Made by a program: the position numbers and the translations under genes. This document shows positions 29,001-42,099 of a stretch of 64,000 bases of DNA, one piece after another (position 1 is the stretch's first letter; the number at the start of each line of letters is the position of its first letter). Source of the stretch: Escallonia rubra (Eukaryota; Streptophyta; Magnoliopsida; Escalloniales; Escalloniaceae). The stretch is from positions 124,001 through 188,000 of the forward strand of contig JAVXUO010001228.1 of NCBI GenBank assembly GCA_033065855.1. The letters are read 5' to 3'. Below the pieces are notes generated by a model. It was given only the letters and a program-made list of their open reading frames with translations. It searched no databases and was not told the origin of the DNA.

Positions 29001-31481
29001 CTTTTTTAGTTATATATTTTATATATATTCATGTTTCAAGTTTAAGATTGTTTCGTAAATACTTGCATGATGAGTGTCCAAATTTGAATATTTACAAGCT
29101 GGGCTTTTCTGATCTGATATACTCTAAGCCGCGTGCTAATTTTCTTTTCAGGTTAAGTGAGATTCAGTGGGCCGCTTTCATATTATTGTGTGCAGGGTGC
29201 ACCACAGCACAACTTAATCCTTCGTAAGAGTGACCACGACCTATCTTTCATTTAATTGTTGTGGTATGCGTTGATATTTTGTGTTTGTTCAAGGTGAATG
29301 TGTTTTTTTTATCTGTTTGCCATTTTGACCTTAAATGTCATTGATTCTTCAATCTGATAGGACTTGCATGAGATTCTTTATATATCTGCCAGGTCAAGTG
29401 TGAGCATAAGAACTATGTACTGCTATTGTTCAGCAGACCTAATTGTAACCTTTGCAATTTCTTTTTAATTTGGGAATGGCCTAAAGTTATTTCTTCTGTG
29501 TTATTTCATTCTCTTGGCTCTTTCTTACAGAATGGCGTTGCTTGTGCAGTTCTGATCATGTTCTTCAAACTCCTCTTCAAGGTTGGATCATGGCCATAGT
29601 GAGTTGATTGATGCTTTGAGGCTTAGTCCATTAGGTCCAATTGTAATATTCTGACTCGACCTAGTAAAGTTTTCTCTTACGATAATGGTCAGCAATTATT
29701 TTGCAGGTCATGGCACTTTTAAGTGGGTTTGCTGGGGTGTACACAGAGGTATAAATTAAATGAGCTATTGCTGATAGTTGACTAAAATTGCCTAATAGAC
29801 CATGTATCAAGAGTTCATGTTTCTTTTAGGGTATATAGGACCCTTAAAGGATCTTGATTGACAGTATGTCATAAAGTTCAATACATGTTTAGGAATCTAA
29901 ATTGATTTGGCTAAACTGTTTATATTGCATTCTGCAGGCTATAATCAAGAAGCGACCATCTAGGAACATAAATGTGCAGAACTTCTGGTTATATGTCTTT
30001 GGTATGGCCTTCAATACTGTTGCTATACTGGTTCAAGATTTTGATGCAGTTGTGAACAAGTAAGTAGACATTGGTGGCATAACCGATCAGTTTGTAGTTC
30101 GCAATATTTCTCTCATGACATTTTGTTCTGATGAAAGTAATAATAGCTTAAAGCAAGCTATCAAAGTATATAAATCAAGATTATACAGACCTGTAGAAGG
30201 AGAGACGGAAAGTGGATAACAAGATTTAGCACCCTTAGACAAGTTGCACATGGTTCCCCCAAAATAACAAGGCTGATATGAATAAATGTCTTTGTTTCCT
30301 ATTAACAATGGGTCATTTTCCAGATACTGGCGGCCGCAAAATGCAATCCTCTCTTTTGACGAAAAAGCTGTGCGACAAAATTCTTTGTAGTGCTCCGTAG
30401 AGTCATTATTCCCACACAAAATTGAGTATGTTGTATGTTTTTCTCTGGAGATAGTCCATTATGCAATTTGAGTGATTTGTTTTACCTGTGAAATCCAGAA
30501 GTAAAAGGGTTCTGATTTTTAGCAAGACTGAAGAGGGTCAAACTATAAATGAAGCTAGGATACTATCATACTAATGAAAATGCTGATTTCATATAATTCC
30601 CTTTGCGGATGCATCATGTTGTGGGTGGAGGCAGCTTTACAAGGGTTCATCCTTAAATGATACTATCGTGGCACTTAAGAATAAGAAAACCAAGGGACCA
30701 TGTTGCCATTAGGTCTTCTACATGCCCACCACTGCCCTTAAAACTCAAGGATCACAAAACAATCAGTATCGCCAATGCTCATTAGGAAAACTTTAACAAA
30801 TCAAACTATTATTTGCAGGGGTTTCTTTCATGGATATTCACTAATTACGGTTCTCATGATACTCAACCACGCATTAAGGTACAAGTATCTTTAAAGTTGC
30901 CTCTTAGTAAATTTCTTATGTTAATTCTTATCCAAGTTAGTTTCAGAAATATAATGTTGCGTGATTACAGGTGATTGGTAAACAATCCTGGAGACTAGTA
31001 ACTTTTTGATGTCCCCAAAGTTAGCGAAAGGGCTATACTCAAACCTTTTAAATTTGCACGAAGTTGCTATTGAACTTGAATAGTTTTGTTGAGGCTTTGA
31101 TTGAGCAAATAAACTCTACTTACTTTAGCCATGTGTAGTTCAATCTCTTTGATGTCAAGTAATTTCATGTGATGGAACTCAAAGACAAGAAGGCACAGGA
31201 ATAAGAAGAGGGGAGGCGCTAGCCGCACTTCATAAACCTACTGTCACTCTCCCTTTTATCTTTTTGAAGTTCTGTAACCATTTTTCCCTCTTGTGAACAG
31301 ATGCCCCCCTCCCCCCTCTCTCTCTCTCTCTCTCTCTCCCTCTCCCTCCCTCTCCCTCTCTCCCTCCCTCTCCCCTCCCTCTCTCTCTTTCTCTCTCTCT
31401 CTGGGTTTTGCCTCTTCAGAAATGGAGCAATGTTTAAAGTAAGATCTCAGCCCTGCTCCCTTTTGAAACATGAGACGCCCT

Positions 31482-31518
<37 letters not shown>

Positions 31519-33682
31519 TGGGTTTTGCCTCTTCAGAAATGGAGCAATGTTTAAAGTAAGATCTCAGCCCTACTCCCTTTTGAAACATGAGACGCATTCT
31601 GCGTGATTCATGACTTTTCCATGCCAAATGATATAGAGCAGGGGAAAGAAATAGATCCACCGCTGTAGGAGATTCAACCTTAAATTGTTCGACAAAAGAT
31701 AAAAATAATAATCAGGTTTCTCCATGCTTTCTTCCTCTGATTTCAAGAGTTCAGTAGATATATAGAAATCTATGAATTAATTGTTATTTCTAGAAGGTCC
31801 AAAAGTTCAATTCTTCTCTCAGTATGTTTCCCTCTGGCAACAATGCTCTCCAACCCTACATCTTGACCATTCTCAGTCTCTGTAGCCTTGTTTTTGAGCT
31901 GATGTGAGACCTATGGTAGGTGCTTGTATGTGCCATGTATCGCTCGTGTGTGATTAAACTAAGGTCCGTACGGTATAAATGAGTGCTCCGCCTTAGCAAG
32001 CATACCATACCACATGTTCTATCATTGATGATTATGGACCCATTATTGTCTCGATTCCTTTCATACCACTGTGTGAGCGCTGTGATCTTTATGATCATCC
32101 TCTGCCCTTTTGACTTGAGACTGCGTCATGAAACGGAGGCCACGAAACAACTTGAACATGTAAGTTCCATCTCCCTTCTCATGGGTTTTGACAGTGTGAT
32201 ATGGTGTCTGGATTGAAGAAGTAATTTGGTCCCTCCGTTGAACAACTGAGAAAGAGAGAAGGGAGGAGAGGAAGCAGTAGATAGCTGGAAACATGCAATC
32301 TGGACTCAGGTTTCCATATGAAGTTAGATATGATAGCTTGGGCTATTGGGTCATTTTGGCGCAAAAGGAAAGAAGTGGGTGTGGGAGCAAGTTTCTGGAG
32401 CGCAAGTTGCACCTCCCTAAAGAGAACAAGAGAGAAGGGGAAAAGGAAAGAGTGGGTGGAACGGAGATGTGGCTTAAGGCCACTAAGCTTACAGCTCAAA
32501 GTTCTGTTTAAGGGGTACAGCACTTACGCAGGCCCTTTGGTAAACCTTGATCTAAACGTCCAAAGTAAACCTAATTATGGTACCTATCATTTATGTCTTA
32601 AGCTTTGTCCCAAATTATTTGAGGACGGCGAGTAGTGTTCTGAAGAAAAATATAAAAATGGTGTCCAAATTTATGCTGGAAACATGAAAGTGTAAACAAC
32701 GACATGGCTTTCCAAAATTAGCTTAAATGTGCGTGTAAAGTCATTTTTCTGTATTCTGTTTTATTCCATCCATAATTACTTTTTATCTTATGCAGCGGCA
32801 TTGCTGTATCAATGGTAATGAAGTATGCTGACAACATTGTGAAGGTAAAGTTGGTCATCATACTTGTTTGTCTAGTTTACTGTTCACGGTTTTTATGCTT
32901 GTAGATCATGCTTTTTCCCTGGTCATTGTTGATTCGGTCATGATTTTGATTCTTTGCAGAAACTACTCATAATTTTCTTTTTCAATATTAAACGAAACTG
33001 ATGTATTTCTTGTTGGTAAAGGTTTCTTTGCTGAATGCTTGATGGATATTGAGGAACTTAAAATTTTGGTCAGTTAAATATTTTGAAAAGCTAGTGATGG
33101 AAACCAGTGCTGGGGGAACTGAAACTACTGGTAAATATAGGGGCCTTCAATTGTAATTCCAGCACTCTCAATATCCCTTTTAACCCGTCCTTTGTTTTTG
33201 TTTAAGGTCGTTTAGTATGTATATGCGCAGTTGTATTTCTCTTGGTTTTCAACATTTTCTGGTTCCAAAGTATCTTTATTTAGGACTCCCTTATCATTTT
33301 TGTTAGTCCCATCGTGCAATGCAACTATCGCAAACCGCTTCTCTTATGTGGTTACTAAGATAGTTTAGCAGCTGTAGATGAATGTAACCCATATGGATGC
33401 ACTTTCTTGACATGCATCATCACACTGCCTATAAAATGATTAGTATTCCTCAATTTGCAGGTGTATTCTACTTCAGTGGCAATGCTGCTGACAGCAGTTG
33501 TTTCTGTGTTTCTATTCGGATTTAATCTGTCCCTGGCTTTCTTTCTTGGCTCTGTGTAAGAACCTGATCAATGCCTCATTGCTGTGTGTGATTTTTTGGC
33601 GACCTAATGAGATATCTTATGTGTCTACAGTGTCGTTTCTGTATCCGTATATCTGCACTCCGTTGGGAAGTCACAGAGATAG
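26004..33682 (+). CDS. Nucleotide-sugar transporter, CMP-sialic acid transporter-like
   Basis: Fifteen exons give 354 residues with every phase matching: 26004-26030, 27001-27064, 27140-27203, 27315-27426, 27532-27611, 28569-28644, 28721-28821, 29152-29223, 29550-29598, 29707-29748, 29938-30059, 30819-30878, 32796-32844, 33461-33555, 33631-33682 (TAG). The protein is a multi-spanning drug/metabolite-superfamily antiporter: KWKRKSMVTLALTVLTSSQA opens the membrane region, then EALKCALSLAAL, YVDAPGYQILKNLNI, AGVYTEAIIKKR, MVMKYADNIVKVYSTSVAM. These are hallmarks of the SLC35A-type family. Plants lack a clear CMP-sialate pathway; Arabidopsis members move UDP-sugars or CMP-Kdo-like substrates in the Golgi/ER, so the substrate is open. 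Exon 1 is only 27 bp and has a weak donor (CAG|GTTCAA), the least certain junction. Intron 12 holds a CT-rich duplication. Confidence 0.94.
27612..28568 (+). other. Transporter intron 5, no further gene recognised
   Basis: The intron contains open frames on both strands around 27867-28480, but they match nothing I know, and the long one has no start context or splice logic. The phase-2 junction between 27611 and 28569 restores Arg in the transporter, so this stretch is removed. Confidence 0.6.
31401..31595 (+). repeat. Tandem duplication with (CT)n tracts in transporter intron 12
   Basis: A 77-bp block starting CTGGGTTTTGCCTCTTCAG occurs at 31401-31477 and again at 31518-31595 with very few differences. 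Each copy is preceded by a long CT/CCCT tract (31305-31400 and 31478-31517). Unequal crossover or slippage between the tracts would explain it. Confidence 0.9.
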
Positions 33683-35478
33683 TGATGAACAGATGACAGC
33701 CCAGTCGAGCTGTCGCTGGGGCTTATTATTTTAAACTTTTTTGGTTCTATTCGTACCATTCTTTGGACTGATTTTGCAAAGTCTGTATCCGTCGGCGTTG
33801 GCTTAGATAGTTTAAAGTTAACATCATCTTTTTACTTTTTTACTTGGCTTAAATAGCTGCAAACAGTGAGATTTGTCTTTTGTAAGCAACAGTCCATGGT
33901 TCATTAGGTGAGAGATATAATCGATGACACTAAACAATCTGTTGCTTGTATAAAACTCTCTTTTTCGTATTTTTAATTCTGGTTCTTCTCTTGTTCCGTG
34001 TCCATGTGTTGGGGCGCGGCCAGATGGATAGGTAGTTCGCCACGTTTAATATCCTGCCCTCCCCCTTAGAGGAGTATTTACTGTATTATTTTGTCTTCGG
34101 CAAGTGGCAAAAAGACATCTTGGGTTATAAAAGTTGCGACAAGGGACATCTTGGGTCGTAATCATGTTGGATCCATCAAGAAAATTGTTTGTTGTAACTG
34201 CCTGTGTAGTAAATGCGCCTGCAAGCCAGGTAACACCACTATACTGCTTTGATAAACCATTTTAGAAATTGAGGTTCTCCTCATTCTGAATAGAGATGCT
34301 CGAATGCGTTTGAGATGTGTCCCAACCAGAGGTTTTATTCGCTGGAAATGCTTTTTGTTTGAAATGCAGACTTGTTTTTTGTATTCCCTGCTTGATCAGG
34401 CTTACGGTTCGGTTTTCAGAAATCAGGCATCACAAAAAGGGCACTTAAGTGAAATTATCAATGGACGAGGTGCATTGGTGGCTGTGAAAGATAGAGATTG
34501 ACGTAGTCTGCTAAATTTTGGGTTCGCGATATGGCTATAGCGTTTGATATGGCCGTTTGATGCAACATCAACTACTTGGGATATGACATAAGGTTCTCAA
34601 TGAGTCCGGGAAAGTCTGGGTAGAGTCCAGCTTGTGTTTAGTGTTATTCACATAGTGGTAGAACTTGGGTTCCTATGTGTGTAACTCCAACGTTTTCGCA
34701 GCATGAAATGTCAGTGTGCTTCTCCCCGGATGACAGGTCCAAGTGAACGTCGTCCATGTTAAAATTCTGGCAGGGGATTCCTTTACTACGCTCCAGTGTC
34801 ACTGCAACTGCAGAAGAAGAGGCCCCCCTCATGTTCTTGAAGTCTGTCACCGAGCTTCACTCGAGATGGTGCCTGCACTCTGCCCCTCCATACGGTTCTC
34901 ATCAGTATATATAAAAGACAGGTTTTTGATAGTTAAAAGTGCACGAAAATATTATTACCAAGGAAGCAAGGTGTGAATGGACAATAGGCGTGGTCAATTA
35001 CGATAAGACTTGCATGACATTGTCCTGGAATGACATGTTAGTGGCTGCACTGCAACCTGGAGAATTTGGCCATGTCTTGATCTGAATTCCGTTCATTGTT
35101 TCATTCATGATAACGTCCCTCACAACAAGCCCGTTTACATCTTCTTCATTTGGATATCTTCCAAAATGCTTTTCCGATGCTCAACCACAACAATACTCAA
35201 TAATCAGGCCACACCAAACGAATCTATATTGGAGAGTGAAATTTGAATGAGAAAAGAGAGGAATTGCATACCTGATGCCATGACCAGGTCCACAAGTAAT
35301 GCTTGGGATGGTGACATGAGAGTTCCCCTGCCCAAGTGAAATGCAATCATCTCAGGTGCCAATAAGCAATCGAGTCGATGGGTAAACCACCGATCCGACT
35401 GCTTTACAACTTTATTAAAATCATACAAGAAAGGGGGACTGGTTTTGGTTTTGAAGAAAGAAGATATAAAACGTACTA
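33683..35478. other. Transporter 3' UTR and intergenic DNA before the PPR gene
   Basis: The left few hundred bases should be 3' UTR. No coding sequence, element termini or RNA gene could be supported in the rest. The promoter of the PPR gene must lie in the right part, but no clear TATA box was picked out. Confidence 0.45.
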
Positions 35479-37476
35479 ATGCCAAAATTCAAAAGAAATG
35501 TCTTGACCGAGTCTGAGCGAGGCATGAGAGTTGTGCTACTGTTTTCGAGGAGGTCGAAACGCATCCCTACCACATACAATACTACTGGAGTTCAGTTCCT
35601 ACATTTGCGCCATTTTATTATCGCACCAATCAACTCCCCCGATGCGCCACCGAAATCATCGACTCTACTGGATGATTTCACCCGATTCTGCTATCAAAGA
35701 GACCTCCCCAGAGCCATGAATGCACTGACATCCATGCAACACCACCACCTCTGGGCTGACTCCCTCACCTATTCGGAGCTTATCAAGTGCTGCTTGGCTC
35801 GTGGGGCCGTCGAACAAGCTAGATTGGTTCACAGACACGTTTTCTCTGATGGGTACCAACCCAAGACGTTCCTCATCAACGTCCTTCTCAACATGTACGT
35901 GAAATTTGACCTCCTCGAAGAAGCACGAAAGCTGTTCGATCATATGCCTGACAAAAATGTGGTTTCCTGGACCACCATGATAGCTGCTTTCTCTAATGCC
36001 AACCTCAAAGACAAGGCGTTGCACTTCTTGATTCTAATGCTTAGAGATGGCGTGACGCCTAATATGTTCACTTATTCCTCTGTTTTGAGGGCCTGCCCTG
36101 GGTTACACAACCTCACGCAACTCCATTGCAGCATAATCAAGTCGGGCTTGGACTCGGACGTGTTTGTCCGCAGTGCTCTGATCGACATATACTCGAAATG
36201 GGGTGAATTGCAAAACGCGCAACTGATTTTTAATGAGATGGTAACAGCAGATTTGGTGGTTTGGAATTCCATCATTGGTGCGTTTGCTCAAAACAGTGAG
36301 GGTGACGAAGCTTTGACTCTATTCTTGGGCATGAAGAGAGCTGGGTTTGATGCCAACCACGCGACGCTCACGAATGTTTTAAGAGCCTGCACGGGTTTAG
36401 CACTGTTAGAATCAGGAAGACAAGTGCATGTTCATCTCCTGAAGTTTGGCCAAGACCTAATCCTTCAAAATGCCCTTCTGGACATGTACTGCAAGTGTGG
36501 TAGTTTGGAAGATGCAAACCGCGCTTTTGCTCGGATGGCAGAGAAGGACGTGATCTCTTGGAGCACCATGGTTATAGGTTTGGCCCAAAATGGCTTCAGC
36601 CGGGAAGCACTCGAGGTGTTTGGGAAAATGAAAACCTCAGGAATCAAGCCAAACTACATCACAATGCTTGGAGTTCTGTTTGCTTGCAGTCATGCAGGAT
36701 TAGTTGAAGATGGAAGGCATTACTTTCAATCAATGCAGAAGCTTTTTGGCATTGATCCAGGAACAGAGCACTATGGTTGCATGGTTGATCTTCTTGGAAG
36801 GGCTGGGAAGCTTGATGAAGCTGTTAAGTTAATCAATAAAATGCGGTTCAAACCAGATGCAGTCATATGGCGAACTCTGCTTGGAGCCTGTAGAGTTCAC
36901 CGGAACACGGATCTTGGCGTATATGCTGCCAAACAAATTCTAAACCTGGATCCGAATAATGCTGGAACCTACGTACTTTTATCCAATATTTATGCAAATT
37001 CTCAAAGATGGGACGACGCTGAAGAAGTTCGGAAGACCATGGAGCAAAAAGGTATAAAGAAGGAGCCAGGGTGTAGCTGGATCGAGGTGAATAAACACCT
37101 CCATGCATTCATAATGGGAGACGATTCACACCAACAAATGGATGAGATCATCAGGGAGCTGAATCAGTATATTTCGAGATTAAAGGGGCTGGGTTATGTT
37201 CCAGACACAGATTTTATCTTGCAAGATCTTGAAGAAGGGGAGGAGAAAGAAGACTCACTCCTACACCATAGTGAGAAACTGGCCATTGTGTTTGGTATGA
37301 TGAGCTTGACAAAGGAGAAGACTATTAGGATCAGGAAAAACCTCAGAATATGTGGCGACTGTCATATCTTCACAAAACTCTTGGCAAAGATGGAGAATCG
37401 AAACATTGTTATCAGGGACCCAATCCGTTACCATCATTTTCAGAATGGACTTTGCTCATGCGGTGATTACTGGTAA
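35479..37476 (+). CDS. REME1: PLS-class PPR protein with DYW domain, REME1-like RNA editing factor
   Basis: Intronless, 665 residues from the first ATG. A second in-frame ATG at 35524 gives MRVVLLFSRRSKRIPTTYN, basic and free of acidic residues, a better mitochondrial presequence; it may be the true start. PLS repeats follow, with typical phrases (NVVSWTTMIAAF, SALIDIYSKWGEL, NALLDMYCKCGSLEDA, HYGCMVDLLGRAGKLDEA). The E region has LLGACRVHRN and GCSWIEV. The DYW deaminase ends in CGDYW, with HSE at 597-599 and CGDCH (Cys625, Cys628) as zinc and catalytic residues. Repeat order and wording closely match my memory of Arabidopsis REME1 (At2g03880), which edits mitochondrial nad2-558 and orfX-552. 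Target conservation is inference. The intronless structure is normal for this class. Confidence 0.93.
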   Translation: MPKFKRNVLTESERGMRVVLLFSRRSKRIPTTYNTTGVQFLHLRHFIIAPINSPDAPPKSSTLLDDFTRFCYQRDLPRAMNALTSMQHHHLWADSLTYSELIKCCLARGAVEQARLVHRHVFSDGYQPKTFLINVLLNMYVKFDLLEEARKLFDHMPDKNVVSWTTMIAAFSNANLKDKALHFLILMLRDGVTPNMFTYSSVLRACPGLHNLTQLHCSIIKSGLDSDVFVRSALIDIYSKWGELQNAQLIFNEMVTADLVVWNSIIGAFAQNSEGDEALTLFLGMKRAGFDANHATLTNVLRACTGLALLESGRQVHVHLLKFGQDLILQNALLDMYCKCGSLEDANRAFARMAEKDVISWSTMVIGLAQNGFSREALEVFGKMKTSGIKPNYITMLGVLFACSHAGLVEDGRHYFQSMQKLFGIDPGTEHYGCMVDLLGRAGKLDEAVKLINKMRFKPDAVIWRTLLGACRVHRNTDLGVYAAKQILNLDPNNAGTYVLLSNIYANSQRWDDAEEVRKTMEQKGIKKEPGCSWIEVNKHLHAFIMGDDSHQQMDEIIRELNQYISRLKGLGYVPDTDFILQDLEEGEEKEDSLLHHSEKLAIVFGMMSLTKEKTIRIRKNLRICGDCHIFTKLLAKMENRNIVIRDPIRYHHFQNGLCSCGDYW

Positions 37477-37758
37477 CAAGCATAAAAATTTGTTCATAAA
37501 GCTACGCATGAATGTTACAAGATTAATCGATAGCGTTACTTGAGCAAGTAAACGTGAATAAACAGTTCAAAAGTGCACATTATACGTCAGTACTTGTCGG
37601 CATTTGACTATTGTATACAGTAGTCGACGCTATGCAATAAGACTCCAGTCGAGGCTTTGTGCACTTGAAATGAGTCTTAACGTCGCCATTATTCTTGTGC
37701 AATGATGCAGAAACTTTTGATGACCAAGTCCTCGCAGACTGGGAAGAAAATGCCATCC

Positions 37759-40700
37759 TTACAACTCTTCTCTAGGAGCTTCATTTCTTGTATGCTCAAC
37801 AAAAGATGCATAAGCTTCGATGATTGATTCATAAATATCGATTCCTTTCAAGTATTCATCCTTGTTCAAAAACTGGGTGAAAATGGAAAAAAAATACAGT
37901 TAGATCGCATGTTTTGCAAGGGAATAAAATATGGACTCAAGAAGACAGATCACATGAAGATTCATCAACTGGTACTCTCTGCCGAGATAGCCCCAATCCA
38001 GAAGGGCCAACCAACAAATCAATATCTATATAAAAAATGAACTAATTGGCCAGATGCCAGGCACCAGCTTATGTAAAGTACCCGAATACCATTGTTCAGA
38101 AAATATGTAGAACGGGAAGGCAGTTTATTACAAGCACACATGCAGCAATCTCTACAAAAACTGAGTCAAATGATGGGATAAAAAATATAATCATCAAGAA
38201 GCACAAGTGTTTTAGATGTTATAATCATTTAGAGAAACTAGGAGTCAAAGGACAGTATAAACTCACCTCATTGTGGTCATGAAGTAGAATTGGAGTGTTT
38301 GCCATAGGAGAGAAACCAATTGCTGGCAAGCCTCGCTCCCGGAAATAGCGTGCATCTGTTGAGGCAGGAAAAATCTCTGGGTTTCCAAGTTTTCCATTAG
38401 CTTTACTGACAGCGCCTTCTAATAGGGCCCACCACGGGTTTGAATTGTCAGAGGCTGTGAGGATAGGCTTTCCAAACTTGTCATGCACAGAAACCTTCTG
38501 CTTAAACTGCCCAAGCTACTATAAGTTAGGACATATGGCAGCTTAACCGTACAAATATCGGAAGTTCCTAGTACACCAATGCATGTCTACATATCTTAAT
38601 CAAGATGATAGAACTTAATTCGAGCTAGCATTCACTACTTCCTAAAATAACGTGTAGCAAAATTATGATTGTATGATGGGCCAAACGAGACAAAGTGCGC
38701 CACTGGAGTTTGTCTATGGATCACAGTATCCAGAGCATAAAACAAGAATGCAACACCTTAGATGAATAAAGTTCCACATTCTAGTAAGATTAGGTAGAAT
38801 GTCGTGCACTCTGGGAAAGATAACACCTAGTCTACTACATGTAGCCAAAGCAAACAGACACTATAATTTCATTGTATTCAGTCCTAATGTCAAACTACTT
38901 AGCAGACTACCTAATTTCATGTTTTTTTTTTCCTGATAAGTTGGTAGCAGACTGGATAATTTCTCAAATATTGACGGCTTTCTCCTAAAATTGCACTTAG
39001 GAGAAACTTATGATGTTTTATCTTTTCTTTTCTACAATAATGGAACACCGAAAGACTTAAGTATGGGGATGCAGTAGCTTCTATCTTAGATAACTCCATA
39101 CACATACCAGACATCGTTTCCAGTGCACGAGGCTCTTGCCATTAAGAAGCAACATAATGAAACAAAGATATGAAGGGGCAACAGTTCCATTTTTATTCAG
39201 TACTTTTCAGTAGATGTTGCCTAGCCACACTGCTTCAGAATAGTTTAGCTGAAAACAAAGAGTAGGTAAAACATGTGTTTACCTCGAATGTCATGTTGCG
39301 AGAAGTAGGAGCCCACTCCTCCGCTATTCGTCTCTCCAAGGATGCTTGGTCAGCCGTTGGAGGGACACGAATATCAAAACCAGCTTGTGCTTCAGATGGC
39401 TGCAGATTCATGACAAAACCCTATTGCAGAGAAAGAAAGATTAGGTTATAGTATCATGTACCAGAGTGATGAACAGGTTTATGGCCAGACTGACACGTGC
39501 GGAATGCACAAGCACGGAAGCAGACAAAAAGGAGGGTGCCACAAACTAAAGCTTGAAAACTGCTTGCAAATTATCCTTTCCTCAATTAGCAGCAGTAATA
39601 GCAGTACTTTCATGAGTTCATGCACGCGATTAGTTTCCAGCTTTTATCCGTACAGTCAGTAGCCACCCAAAGAAGATGTTCACAGCACACCTTAGCCATT
39701 AACTAGGCAACTTCCAGGTTCGTGATTGGCTTCCGAGCCACCAAATTAATAGCATCTATTGAGAAGCATAGCAACTAACAATTTTAACTGTTCAAATGAA
39801 ATCTACAGTGTCACTCCACCTACTGAGCTAATAAGTATAGATATAAATGGTTGCCACAATGGGCCAACCTGAAAACAGAAACTTTTTACAATACTTTTTG
39901 CATATCTGCAAGATTCGAGTGCTTGAGGCACTAACATTAGCCTTTTGAGAAAGATACAACATCTGATCTTTTATGTCAAAAAGCCAGAAGCTTTTTCTGA
40001 GCATAAGTCACCAGCTTGGCAATAGGATGAGGTGACTTAAATCTTTTCTGAAAGCATTTTCCTAAGAAAATTGCCTTGCATCTGAATCATTTCGCTAACT
40101 CTAGAAGCACGAATCAAGATCACTGGAGCTCCAATGCAGTAAGCAGTGACCAAAACAGGCGATCCCAGTCATGTTACCAATCCATTAGCTTCAGGGTTAG
40201 ATGATTTAGCTTTCCTAACTACAGATGCTAGTGCATATGAGAGGAGCACTCTCAAGTTGCAAAATTTAGTCTTCAGCATTACTGCGATATAACTTTGGCA
40301 AGTAGAAATTTGGTTTCTACGGATATGTTGTGCAGCGGTCTGCGTTAAAAGATAGTCCCCGTTCGCAGACAAGCAATTAGATTGACTTGAATTACCTAGT
40401 GTTGCTAAAGTAGATGCTACAAGCGAGGTCCTAGAGATACTTACAGTGGGAGACGGGGTGCCTGCTTTCAAGAAGACCATATTAACCGAAACGACCTCCC
40501 CTTCGGCCTTTAGACCAGCCTTGACCAAATCAAACTGAGCAGCCCTGAATCTCCTGACACTCTCGATGCTCTTGAAGAGATTCTCCATGGCAGTGTTGTC
40601 GTAGAGCTTAGCCCCGTGCCCAGGAGCTCCAGTAGCCTTAATAACCAGCCACCAAGGACACCTCTCTGCGTAGAACGCCCTGTATATCTCATTCGGGGAA

Positions 40701-41305
40701 GCCAACCCCTCATCCAGCACAATCCCAACGTTCATCTGGGCAAAAGTATCGGAATTCGCAAACTTCTCGGCACCATCGTGGCCGCCGATTTCCTCGTCGG
40801 GCACGAAAGACAGGTAAACGGTCCTGATTGGCTGAAATCCAGAAGCCTTGAGCTTGCGAATGGCCTCCAGGTACTGCAAGCCGACGCACTTCATGTCCTG
40901 GGAGCCTCGGGCGTAAACGTCGCCGTTGGAGTCGAGGAGGGCTTCGAAGGGAGGGTGAGTCCACTTGTGGTGCTCGGCGGGGACGACGTCAGTGTGGGAG
41001 TTGAGGAGGATGGAAGGGAGGGAGGGGTTCTTGCCGGGCCATTTGAGGAGGATGATGGGTTTGCCCTTGACCAGCTCTAGGGTTTGGGCGTGGAGGGAGA
41101 GGGATTGGGCCTGGGAGAGGAGGAAATTGGCTGCTTGGTAGTAGTCGGGGTCAGGGTGGGCGGTGTTGATCCGGAGGTAGTGTTGGAATCTTGATATGAT
41201 TGGTGCCGCCGATGCATCGTCTTCGGCGGCTGTGACTGAGAGCGTAAAGCACAGAAGAGAGAGGAGGCAAAGACGAAGAAGAAGAAGTGAGCTCTTGCCA
41301 CTCAT
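37759..41305 (-). CDS. ACY1: Aminoacylase-1 (N-acyl-L-amino-acid amidohydrolase, M20 family)
   Basis: Four minus-strand exons: 40445-41305, 39283-39420, 38267-38506, 37759-37872 (TAA 37759-37761). They give 450 residues, all in phase 0. The N-terminus (SSLLLLRLCLLSLLCFTLSV then TAAEDD) is a signal peptide, so the enzyme enters the secretory pathway. The M20 metal site is complete: HTD (His104, Asp106), Asp137 in ARGSQDMK, EE 171-172 in FVPDEEIGGHDG, Asp198 in VLDEG, and the late His in ILLHDHNE. The dimerisation (lid) domain lies between, with GAPGHGAKLYDN and PSEAQAGFDIRVPPTAD. Aminoacylase-1 removes acetyl groups from N-acetylated amino acids; in plants a role in arginine metabolism (N-acetylornithine) has been proposed for relatives. 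The continuous frame past 40445 to 40169 is intron: a GTAAGT donor sits there and the next exon resumes in the family sequence. Confidence 0.95.
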
Positions 41306-41919
41306 CGTTATCTTTCAATTTTGTTCCGCCTGCGAATTTACCAGTACTTGGCAGACTGCGTTACCTTCGACAAGGAAAATGCTACCCTTGCGGCCTTTGC
41401 TCACCCTTCCTACTCCTACTGCTGCTGAGAATATAAATTCACCACTTGGAAATAACAAATCGGATATGACACTCTACTACTCTACTTGGCTTAATACCAC
41501 CGGTATAAAGTTCATACCTTACCTTTCTGGGTTCGAATCAGAATCTTAGGATCAGCATCGGAAAAAGGGAAAGAGACACGAGGAGTTGGTAAAATAATTA
41601 GAAGTTCCAAATTACATATGGCGAAATGTGTTTAGACACATATGGCAGCATAGAAATTTCATTTAGTTAGTCTTAACAAGCTATATTATTTATTCATCAA
41701 GCATTATAGAACCATTTGATTCTAGAAACCATATTTCTTTTTCACTTCATCTTAATTTCACCTTAAGATCTGTCGTTCAAGGAAGGTGACACACGTCTTA
41801 TAACGTCTACTTGGAGAATCATAAGAACAATGAAATCGATTTTTTCTCTTCCCCCTTCTTTCAAGCCATTTATAAGCTATGGTACTCATATATATAAACC
41901 ATGCAAATGAATCCAGTGG

Positions 41920-42058
41920 CGGACCTACATGGTGGCAAGGGAGGGGCCCCTGAACTTTTGAAAAAATAATTTTTTTTTGGAAACCCAGACCCCTTTTCCA
42001 AGATCCAATTTCCCGAGACACCGTTTCTGATAACCCGTTCCCCAAGACCCACACTCGG

Positions 42059-42099
<41 letters not shown>

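Noticed and set aside
31256..31660. 134-residue ERERE-rich frame on the minus strand
   Set aside because: It is a translation of (GA)n microsatellites inside a transporter intron.
40169..40444. Continuation of aminoacylase exon 1 to a stop at 40169
   Set aside because: A GTAAGT donor at 40444 and three downstream exons restore the conserved enzyme, so this is intron.
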